Notes under the pieces: generated by a model
Seen by the model: only the letters and a program-made list of their open reading frames with translations
What the model was told of the DNA's origin: nothing
The model's database searches: none
NCBI GenBank assembly: GCA_947652605.1
Contig: OX393577.1
Location: 54,088,108 to 54,152,107 of the forward strand
DNA from: Elmis aenea
Taxonomy: Eukaryota > Arthropoda > Insecta > Coleoptera > Elmidae
Direction of reading: 5' to 3'
Length of the DNA: 64,000 bases
Made by a program: the position numbers and the translations under genes
In this document: piece by piece, positions 15,201 through 27,200 of the stretch
How the letters are laid out: each line of letters begins with the position of its first letter
Numbering within the stretch: the stretch's first letter is position 1

Positions 15201-18200
15201 CAAGCAACTTTGATATATACAAGTTTACTCTTTTAGTAAAAAGATTGCTTGCGAAAGATGAACTATTTTACATGATACAAAACTTTAAAAAATTTCAATT
15301 GAAGCATTCGAGAAAAATAAACAGGAAAATAGATATTTTAAATTGGGACTTTCGAAAACAATTAATTGAATACAAAATTCAATAACATATGAATAAAAGA
15401 CTTGTTAATCTCCAACTATGATGTAATAAACATCAAAGTTCCATCTCTTTAAACTTTAAATAAAGAAGCTACAGGACTGGAAACTTCTTATCGAGATGCC
15501 ATGTATAAACGCCATAATATAATGATATAGTGTACTATCTAAAAACACCAAAACTAGCCAAACCAAATCATGCCAATAAAAATATAGGCAAATGGAAGAT
15601 AAAGATACCAACACTCATGCACTAAAAGCAGAGCAGAGCAGGTAGAAGTGCCAGAAGAGTTGGTAGCAATCGCAGTGTAAAGTCCAGTGTCTTTTTTCTC
15701 AGCTTCCTTGATTTCTAAGCGATGAGTCTTATCTCCATTTGTAGAACTTGTTTTAATACGTTTTGCCTGATTACCACTTAAAGGCTTGTTGTCTTTTAGC
15801 CATGATAAGCTATCAGGAGCTACAGATAGTACTACTTCAAAAACTGCCGCTTCGCCAGCTGTTACGTGAAAAAGGAAATGTTAAATATTAGAGGTGATGA
15901 CAGATGACACAAGTTTTAAATGAAAATGAAAATTAAATTAAGCTTCTACAAAAAGTATTGTATATTCAAGAGATAAAAAAATGTAAAATATTAAAAAAGT
16001 TGTTGCTAGGTAAAAAAAGTCCTAAGCAAAAAATGCAAAAATATTCGAAAAATACAAAAAAGTAACACAAAAATTATAAATACACTTTCAAAACACAAAA
16101 AGTTGTTGAAATTATCCAAGTTCAGTGCTTTCAAATCAGTTTCATTGTTGTATTGCTTGCATGGGGACTCATCTTTTGAATTTGACGGTTGACTATACAG
16201 GGTGATTTATAATGGGTGTAAAAAGTTGTCATTTTGAGAAAAAAATAATAATTGAACATAGGTTCTATTTAATTTGGTTACGGATACACAAGAAGTTTGA
16301 TATACCCAGGGTAACCATATTGTTGACATATTATGCTTAATGAGTAGCCTACTACGCTAAATAGTGCCTGTCCACCACCATATTGCATAAAACTTAGAGG
16401 ATATGTTCTTAACGCCCAAAAATATCAAAAATATGCTGCCTCACATCAATATCTGATGAATTGGGTGAGGGGTACATATTAATTAAAATGCCGGACGCGG
16501 GACAAATAACGACAAAGCGGGACAGTCCCGTGAAATTCGGGACGTCTGGTAACCTTTATTTAAACCCAAAACAAAAGAGTTTACAATTTACAACCAGATG
16601 CTCAAAATGTGCCCCTTCCATTTTCAAAACAAAACTTATTAATGAATGACACTTTGACAAGAATTTTTCTGATATAAAGTTCTTTTGTTTTAGTAATTAA
16701 TTATAGGAGGAAGGTACTTATTAATTAAAAGTTCTTTTATATCCGTAACTAAATAAGATAGGACTTATGTTCATATAATTTTTTTTACCCAATAAATTGC
16801 CACATTATAAATCACCTTGATATAGATTGATTTAAATTTGAGAGCGCCCATTAGGATCTTACTTACTATTAGATATAGACTTATAGACCATAGGTTTACA
16901 TTGACAAAGTTGCTAAAATCGTGTTTGATAAAAATATCAAAACAGATTTTAGATATTAGCCATGTATTCATTAAAACTGAAATAACTGAAATTTTTTAAA
17001 AAATTCTTAAACTTTGTAAGAACTTTTAATTTTGCATTCAATGGCCTTACGTTGTTCTGAGTCGATTCTGTTTTGATGTTGATTTATTTAAAAAATATTA
17101 CACTTTTTCTTGTTAAGATTATAAATAATTTTTAGTTCATTTCAACGGTATTTACATTGAGTGAAAACAGTTTTTTTACTGTGTCCTTGAATATTCTATA
17201 AATAATTTGTATTTTTGAAATGATAAAAAAAGCTTTAGCCATCCATTGTGAAAACCAAATATGGCCGCCATAAGATATAAAAAAGTCGATTGTAAAATAC
17301 AAAACCAAATCGATACAGCAAAAAGGTATTAGGACCATTAAATGTAAAATTAAAGTATGCATTTCTTACGATATTTCCATTTTTTATTAATTTGAAAAAT
17401 TAAGCAAAAAAGGACTATTTTAGACTTTTTTTGAGTTTTTATGAAAAAAAATCTGCTTTGGTATTATGATCAGAATAAAATTTCTTAGCTTTTTTAAGTT
17501 TAAGCCACTTTTACTCTATCGCCAATTATATTTGTGATCCTAATTGTTGCCTTCCTTAGAATATGAATCAACTTAAAACATATTTACGGCACTCTTTTAA
17601 TATTAAAAATGTAACATTGCGTTAAAAAAACCTGAAAATATCTTGCACAAAAACAGAAGAAACGTGGGCTATCTTTTAATTAACAAAAACGATTCACCGG
17701 ATTAACCGGTGAAGCCAAAGCAACTAAAAATTTTTTCACTTCTTAAGTATCTTCTTCAAAACAATTTTTAAAATTATCGTTATAAATTAATTTTATTTGT
17801 GCAAAGTAAACTATTATACTTTTTATTTGGGTCATACATTAAAAAATTCAGTAAAACTAGATTTTAACTTACGTTCAACATTAACCCCCTGCAAGGGTTT
17901 GGTGAAAATTGGTTTTTCAGTGTCTGAAGAACCAATACCTTTCTTCATCTTTAAAGTTGTCGCAATTGATTCGCTGCTAGTAACACTCTCTTGTGCCATT
18001 GTCGTCTTGCCACCAACAACGGCAGTTTCGATAAACGTAGTAGAACTTGTAGTTTCTAAAGATTTCATTAAATTAGTTTTAATTAAAAATTACGAACAAA
18101 CTACTAATCAGTAACAAAAAATTATTATCACATACTTTAATGAACTCAACAGTCGGGGTAAAACAAAATAACATCATTTGATAGCTGTACTCACTTTTTC

Positions 18201-21200
18201 AAAGAAGGAAAACCTCTTTTAGTTTATGCAGACTTTATTTATGGTGCTATTACATAATTTCGTGAAGGATGAAGCTTAGCGAATTTAAATTTTGAAACAG
18301 TTTTGCATAAATATGCAATTGGAATAAACAGGCTTGGAGCGTATATAAATACAAGTTGGAAGAAGAAGAAGAAGACGTTTATATGTCATATCGTCACCTC
18401 AAAAATCGGTGGTTGATGAAGAGCAGTTTTTTTCGCGTAGAAAGTTATGCGCTGATTAATCTTAGTGCGTCGATTTAAGATCAAGCATAAATAGATGATG
18501 AAACATAGCGTAGCGTAGATAATAGTTTATAATCTTAACTTACCCTGTTGATCCATTTTGGGCTCTGATTCTTTAGAGCTATACTCTTTAGAAGCAAATG
18601 CACGTTTTTCTTCGATGTGGATTGATTTTTCTTTAACGGGCTCTGAAGCAGGACTTTCAAGAGTTATATTATCTTTGGTAGATTCTGAAGCAAATGTACT
18701 TGTAGACGTCGTGTCTTTAGCAGATTCTTCTGTTCTTGTACTTCTACTAGCACTGGTTGAATCCCTCATAGTCTCAGATGCGTAAACACTAGAAGCAGTC
18801 GTATCTTTTTCAAGGTCTGGTGAATGAACGCTTCTGATAGTAGTTGATTCTTTTACAGATTCTGTAATGTGTAAAGTGCTTCCTGCATCTTTGATGGCAT
18901 CTGGAGCATATTTCTTTCTCATTTCTGCTTCAATTAAAGCATCTTCATCTTCTTCAATTTTGGATTGTTTTTTTGAAGATTCTGTCGATGTACGCCGATC
19001 GTAACTTGTTTTTCGGGAATATTTAGAAGATAAGGAATCATCATCTTCATAAGACAGAGTGCGTCTGGTTCCTTCTCGTTTTTCTGATTCTTTAATAGAT
19101 TTTCGAGAATAACGATCACGAACGGTTTCTTTGGCGTCATCATCATCTCCATAAGATACTAACGATCTTTTGGAGTACCTTGATGATCCTAAGTCACCTT
19201 CTTCACTAACAGTTGTAACTGACCTTCTAGAGTACTTAGATCCTGATAAATCTCCGGATTCTGCACCGCTCATTGATCTTTTTGTATAACTATACGAATC
19301 TCCATCGCCAGAATCAGTCAAGTATTTTCTAGCATATCCAGTACCTGTTAAACTGTCGTCACCACTTCCAGATTCGCTGATATGCTTGCGACTATAAGTG
19401 GAACTGCTTAAAATTCCATCTGCATCTCCAGTGTCTGTCGCGTATTTTCGGCTGTATGTTGAAGAACTCAATACTCCTTCTCCTTCACCACTGTCGCTGG
19501 TGTATTTTCGGCTATAAGTAGAACTACTTAAAATTCCTTCGCCATCGCCAGTACCGGTTGTGTATTTGCGACTATATGTTGAAGAACTTAATCCACCATC
19601 TCCATCTCCAGAATCACTAATGGTCCTTCTTGTATAACTGGATGATGATAACCCACTTTCGCCATACTTTGAACCTCCATAGCCATCAGCATCGCCAGAA
19701 TGTGCAATAGAACGTCTCGTGTAGGAACTTGTTAAACTACCTGAGTCGCCGTATTTTGAACCTAGATCGCCGTATTTAGAATCAAGATCTCCATATTTGG
19801 ATGATGCTGAATCTGTGCTGTATTTACTAGAACCATATCGTGAAGATGTAAGACCTTCAGTTCCATATCCAGATTGTGATGTACTTCTGCGGCTATATGA
19901 GGATTCGGAATAACCGTCTGAGAAGGTAAAGTTTTATGCAATGAGTTGTTGTTTATTTAAGTCTTATATTTTACGTTAAATTCTGCAGATGCTCGATGCA
20001 AAAGCGATTTGTTAGCCACATATCAACATTATTTTTAATGCTGAATGCTGGATTTTGTCGGAACATTACTCTTAAGTTGAATCAGACAAGAAATTTTGGT
20101 GCGCATCAACAGATGCAAAATTAGTAGACTTGTAGCAAAGTAGTGAAGAAACGGCATAAAAACTAAAACTAAAAGCTTGGTTTAGATTAATATGGTTTTG
20201 TAGTAAAAGACATTGATGCTCTACGAAGTTTATGCTTTATCGCTGACTCGCTACACAATATTTTTAGATATATATATTTTTAATTTGAACTTAGTATACA
20301 AATAGAAATATTAAAGCTATTATGCTAACTAAAACAAAGAAAAGAAGAAAAGGTTTGATAAAAAAGTTGCACACACAAAGAGTTAAAAACAAGATATCTG
20401 TTTTATTATTTTTGGACAGTACAGAAATTAAACTAAGAAAAAATTAACCTTGTTGGTTTAGTAACGTCATGCTTTATTGTTAAATATTATATTTAGGGTG
20501 CAGTTCACAAATAAAAACACATTAGCGACATTGGTTACACATTTATTGATTCACTTTTATACGACTAACCTGCTCTAGCCGACGAGCTTAGCCCGCTGTG
20601 TCTTCTACTCATGTCTTCAGTTACGTCAACAAGTACTCCAACACTAACACCAGCGATATGAGCTTCGCCCACACAGATTTGTGATTTTACCTTATTACTA
20701 GGAAATGGTATAGGAACAGGTACGTCAATGGGTTCCCTGGATTCGTAAGGATGAGGTTCAGGAGAACTCGGTTTTTCTCTTATTCTAATTACTTTTAGAG
20801 CACCACCAGATGTGGATTTTGTTAGTGGATGTGGAGCAGTTAATTCGTTTGTTTGTTTAACGGCTTCTTCTGTATGTAAAGGTTCTGAAGGTTTAGTTTC
20901 CTCTTGTACAGGTTGGCTTGTTTGTATTTGAACAGCTGGTGGTATTAGCTTAGTTTCTTGAACGGGTTCAAAAAGAGGATTGTTTTCAGCTTTTATGCTT
21001 GAATTTTCAAGATCTTTCGAATATTGCGCAGGGGTGGATTTTTCTACCAATAATTCTTCAGCTCCTTGTAATTTTTTTTGTTCTTGAACGGAAGGGGATT
21101 GTTTTGATGTAATAGATGTATCAACAGTTGGTGTAATTGGTTGTTGAGTATGTGATTCAACTGTTTTATCACTTGTTTTCGGCTGCGCTTGTGATAAATC

Positions 21201-24200
21201 AGGTGTTTTGATTACTTCAATGGGTTTGTCAAGGGATTTGTCTAATTTAAGAAGTTTAGCGGGTGGTTCAGAGACGTTTTCTTGAACTTCTGTGGTCTGT
21301 TTCGATTCTTCAAGGTGTAAGTCACGTGATTTCGTTTCTTGGGATTGTGTTAAAGGTTTGGTTGATTTTAATTCTTCCGCTGGCTTAGGAGATAAAGTTA
21401 CTTCGGTTTGTTTAGAAACTTTGGTTTTTGGTGGTTGAACTTCAACTACTTGAGTTATTTCTTTTTTCTGAAGTACTTCAGTAACGTTGCTTGATTGATT
21501 TTCTTGTAAATTTTCAGCTACTTTAGGTAATTCTTTGGTTTGCAAAGCTGCTTCTGATACTTCGTTTCTTTGAGCTAATTCTGCTGTAGTTTTGGAAGAT
21601 TCTTTAGTTTGTACACTTTCAGTTGCTTTCGTTTGAGCTACTCCAATAGATTTAGTTTGCTCTTCTACTTTAGATTGTTGTTTTACTTCAACTAATTCAG
21701 TTAATTTGGATGCTTTTTTTGTTTGTACAACCGCAGTTGTTTCAGCTTTTGTCTGTGCTACTTCAACTTTTTGAGGTTCTGCTTCTATTTGAACAGTTTC
21801 AGTTGGTTTTGATAATTCAGGTAATTGACTTGTTTTAATGTGTAATTCGGAATCTTTGAAATCGTCGACCTTTTTTGGTGTTGAGAGAGGTATATCAGTT
21901 GGTCCTGAATTTTTGTTATTAACAACCTCAGTTAAAGTTTGTGGTTGCTTTAATGTTTCAACTGGTTGTGCAGTTGTTTCAACTCCTGCTACTTTTGGTA
22001 AAGTAACTAAAACTTCTTGTGGAGAAACAAGATTTTCTTTCTCAGGTTTGATAACAGATTGGCTTTGTTTCTTCTGTTTGAGTTTTTCTAAAGCTTCTTT
22101 AGCTAATGCAGCTTGCTGGATCTTTACGTCAGCAGTTGTTTGAACAATAACTTTTGGTTCATCAGCTGATTTTAGTGTCAGATCTGCTTTTAGTGTCGAA
22201 TCTGTTTTTAGTGTCGAATCTGTTTTTAGTGTCGAATCTGTTTTTAGTGTCGAATCTGTTTTTAGTGTCGAATCTGTTTTTAGTGTATCTGCTAGGGATG
22301 AAGTAGGTTCAGATGCTAACTGTAGATCTTCACCAGTAGGTTCTTCTGTTGGGCAAGTAAATATGTAAATGAAAAATACGTTTTTCTTAAAATCATTTTG
22401 TGCTTACCAAAGTCACTAGTATATTCTCGAATTTCTTTTAGCCAAAATTCTTTAACTTGATCGCGGTGAGCTTTAAGTATTAGGGAATGGCCACCAACTT
22501 TATCGATAAGTTCAAACGTGTAGTTGTCTTCTGGATGATCTTTGACCTCTACCTGGGTCAACTGTAAAAAAAAAACAAGATGGTCTTTAAAATTATTTGA
22601 TTTAGTATAGTAAATTTCGACTTTATACCCACTACTTCAATAATAACATAAACATAAATTTATTGCTTGTTAGCTTAATTTCATTATTAATGGAAGTCCA
22701 CTTTGTCATAATTAAAACAATAACAAAATAAACATGTTTACAAATTGATGTTAAATTAATTTGTGTATGATAATTTATCAACTTACGCGTATGATGTCTT
22801 TCAACTGAAAAACTGATCGTTCGTCGGAAATACGGCGAACCTTTGATATGAGTATACGCGCTTTAAAAAGAAATAAATAACGTTCTTTAGCGATTCCTCC
22901 AAAAGTAACTGAAAACCAGTCGTGAGAAAGTAGACGTCCAAGTTTGTGGATGCTTCCACGGTAACCTTCAATACTAGAAGTGAATTTATCGTCTTGTGCC
23001 CGATGGGGAACACTTAGCATCAACTCCAAAGCCTTCTGAAGATTGGTGCTGTCTTCATCAAGACACTCACTATACCTTACCAGCTCCTAAAACAATAATT
23101 CGATATTATTACTGAAATAATTACTACGAGAAACTTAAAAAAAAAAACAGATTTCAGATATAACAGTGTTCTAAAACGTTTTTTATGCATTCACTCCTTA
23201 TCAATGAAATAAAAACTAAACGATCAAAAATGTTCTTTTGTTAGTAGAAATTATGTTTAAAAGGTTGAATTTTGAGTTTTTTCTAATTTAAATTAATTTT
23301 TTACGTGCAGGCCTGGAACACTTTCACATGAAACCTATTGATTGTGTTTATCTAAAAAAAAAATTGAATATAATCAAAAAGCAGAATTTAATACATTTTT
23401 ATTGACAAATCGAATTATAATATTTTATACGGAAGAAAAATATTTACAGCAAAATTTTTTTAAGATCGCAAAATATTTCTTAATAAAAATTTTATGTAAA
23501 ACTTGTTTAACAGTTTTTGACAGTGTATATTATATCCAGGGCATGAAACCGGTTTTTTAAACCGGTTTAAAAAACCGGTTAACCTTTTTTTTTGTCCAAA
23601 ATTGTGATTTTTAACCGAAACCGAAACCGTTATTTTTAAAGGCAAAAAAAACGGTAACCTTTAACCAAAATAATAAAAAACCGGTTTTTTAAACATCTCT
23701 TTTTAATAAAAATTATTTTGAAAAAATACAAAATCTGTATTAAATGTGATTAGTTTACCAAAAGTAATTACTGAATGCTTGATTGTACATATATTATAAA
23801 ATTATAAATAGATAATATCTTTTTATACTTTGCATTCCAAATCTGAATAATGTTAAAAACCGGTTAAATTAACCGGTATTTTCAAAACCGGTTTTTTACG
23901 GAAAAAACCGGTTTTTCAACAAAAACCGTTATAAAAATAAAGTTCTTGAATTCGGTTAACCGTTAACCAATTTTTTTTTCGGTTTCTAGCCCTGATTATA
24001 TCTAATGTATATTGCAAAAAGAATGTAATTGAGCAAGTAAAAATACATTAATTCTATTGTCAGTTAATACTGACACGTAAAAGTAAAGACAAAAGCTTTA
24101 AATAATTTGGAAAAATCAAGAATAAATACAAATTGAGCAAATTGCACAATAAGTACCTACATAAATGAATTCATTTAATAAATTTATATTGAGACAGTTT

Positions 24201-27200
24201 TAAAACTATGTTACAATGCTTGTCGATTATAAAAAAAAAACGTGTTAAAATGTTTATATTTCGCTATTACTTCAAATGAAATTCAAAAAGAGCAAATTTT
24301 TGCTAATGTGAGACCATTTTTCAAAAACGTAGGTATATAGGAAAAGGATGCAGTATACATAATACAAAACTGTAAGTTAAGTCTACTAATTATGAATGAA
24401 AACGATCATTTTTATCTAATTATTGTTGGTAATTCGAAATCGACAATTATTTAAAAATATTTTTGTATCAACAATACATCTGGTGACTTCCACTTCTAAG
24501 TATTGGACAGAACTATTACATTTTTAATACTAACCAGGGAAGGTCACAATATGTTGTCGCTAGAATTTGATTAAGGCTGTGTTTATTGCATCAAGGACAT
24601 CAAAACTAAATGATTTCCAGTGTTATACGTGCCACTTCGGAAAAATGGTGGAAAAACTGAAAAATTTGTATAAAAAGGTAATTTTTGCGATCGCGTTGGC
24701 TATGAAACAGTCAGAGACAAAATCGAAATTCTTCTATTTACCAATTTGCGCATCCTTTGCAAGTAAAATGGTGCAAAGTTTTTGAAAAAATCTAAAACGG
24801 TTCAGGAGAAAAACGTAAAAAACGAAACCCCTCTGCATAAGGCTATGATTTGAGAAGTTGTGGTATATCATCTGTAGGTATTACTAATCTATGCGATTTG
24901 CATAGGCGTTTAACATAGGGAAAACCGTTTTAACAAAGGCTTCGTTTTTCGCGTTTTTCTCTGGAACCGTTTAAGATTTTTGTTGTTGTTGTTTCGGCAA
25001 AATAGGGTAAAAACTAAAAAATTAAATAATAAGGATCAACTCCGAAGAAAATAGCCAGTGGCACGTATAAGTCTACAAAACATTTAGTTTTGATGTTCTT
25101 GATGCAATAAACACAGCCTTGATCAGATTCTAGCGACAACACATCGTGACCCTTTCTTGTAAGCAAATTGTATCGATTCATGAGATATTATATTAAATGG
25201 AATGTTAAACTTTCCTTTTAGGGAGTTGGTAGCTAATCAACTAAGTTTTTTCAAAGATGACTATAGAAAACAATACTACGAAAATGTTTCCACATAAAAT
25301 ATACGCCATAATGTTGAAACATTCTGCATATTTTACACGTTCATGGGATGTCTAGAGTTAAAATAAAAACAACTTCATTAATAAATTTGGTGAAAGATTT
25401 TACATAGATAAGAGAGAAAATTTGGTACATTCATTTAGACTTTTAGACTAATGGTTTTCATTAAATTTATGCCAAAATTCTGGCAAAACAACGGTTTGTA
25501 ATAACTTTACAACTGTTTTTATAAAACTTATTCTAGAACATATACTAATAACAAAAGGTTTAAAGGATGGGCAAGCTATCCGATTAACATTTGATGACAA
25601 TATTTACCAAGCCAAAAAACTTTTGATTCAAAACAAAATTCCTCTGGATTTAAGCCAGCCTTACATGTTTATCCTAATTTTGTAGGTGCATCTTTTAACC
25701 TGTCAGACATTCATTGTGGGACTATAGAATTCGATCAGGTGTTTATTATTGATCGAGTTCAAGGTGATTTATAAATCTCTCAGGAATACGTATGTTTTAT
25801 ATATTATAGTTGCTAAAACAACCACGCCTATCCAATATATTAAACTATCAATCTCAAGATTCATTTTACTTTAAATTTTGCTTGATAACAAAGTTTTATC
25901 TGTCAAAGTGACAAAAATCAAATTCAAGGGAGTAACACTTGATTTCCTTATTTTTCTTTTTACAATTAGTTAAAAATGGATGTCATCTATGTTGGTTTTT
26001 TAAAGTGATTTGGCATTTATATATTTTTTTAGAGGTGACGTAATCATACGTATTTTTTAACAACCCATATATTAGAGTACCTACCTAGGTATTATTCGGG
26101 TTGTTGGTAGTGTTGCTCTCGAAGATACCGGTCATATATTTTGAACGCACCAACTATAACGGATAATATGCCAACAATGTATATAAGTGTGTCAACGGTC
26201 ATTGTAAAATTTTGAATTTTGGTTATTTGTCATCTTGAAGTGTCAAAATATATAATTTTGTAGGTACACAGGGTGTTTCAAAAAATAGTTAAGACATTTT
26301 TTGTAAGAAAACGCAGACAAAGCTTTCCTTAAAATGAACTGAAATGGATTTCATTCTTAATCTTATTTTAAAAATATTATCGTAATAGTGTATTACATAA
26401 CAATAGTTGTAAGAAGGATATTACGCAGGAGTGGAAAAGTTGCGCACGGAGCCGCGTAGCGACGAGTGCGTAATTGCTTTAGAACTCGTCTTATGTAGCA
26501 TACTTTTTCTACGATCACATAATTCTTTTATCTATGCATAATACATACGATTTTATCGGTTTTTTGACTAATAGTAAACACATTCGCACGTACGCTGCTA
26601 ACTGTCAAGTTTGACGTAAGTCTACTTTGATATTTCTAGACAAGTGTGCTGTTTGTTTATCGTGCGTAAGGACTCGCTTACTATGCATGCAGGATGGGAT
26701 TGACGTGAGCCTACTTTAATCATTTGTTTAAAAAAATTGTGCTTTTTGCTTACCGTGCGTAAAGGCCCACTTGCTATGCATCCAGGCTGTACAGTAATGG
26801 TCATCTATAATAGTGGTCGTAGAAAAAGTATAGTACCAAATATAATTTTTGCCGCTCCTGACCTTTTTTGTTACAAAAAAATAGCACTCATTCTACCAGC
26901 TATTTTACGAGGAGATTTAATAAATACAAGCCCTAATCAATTTCTGAGATAATATTAATTAATATCGTGAGTAGTTGCATTTTTGTTATATTGGCAGTAC
27001 TTGTAACTTGAGATCTAAATTATGCGAAAAATTAATTAGTGGCACCCATATTGACAATAATTGAAAAAAGTTTTTCTACGACCACTTCGTTAAAGGCCAC
27101 ACTTACTAGTTATTTAATGGGCCGTTTACACTTAGGGTTTTGCCGACTTTGTTAAGCATGTGGTTATGATCGTCTGTGTGAACGCTAAACCGCTAAACCA

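Noticed and set aside
13945..15385. Several 60-85 codon frames in the intron between Ig 1 and Ig 2
   Set aside because: AT-rich, lysine/phenylalanine-biased frames without splice sites; no Ig strand motifs, so not missing exons.
22801..23013. Alternative minus-strand frame within the PH exon
   Set aside because: Out-of-frame shadow of the DH-PH coding exon, whose reading frame is fixed by family motifs and phase.
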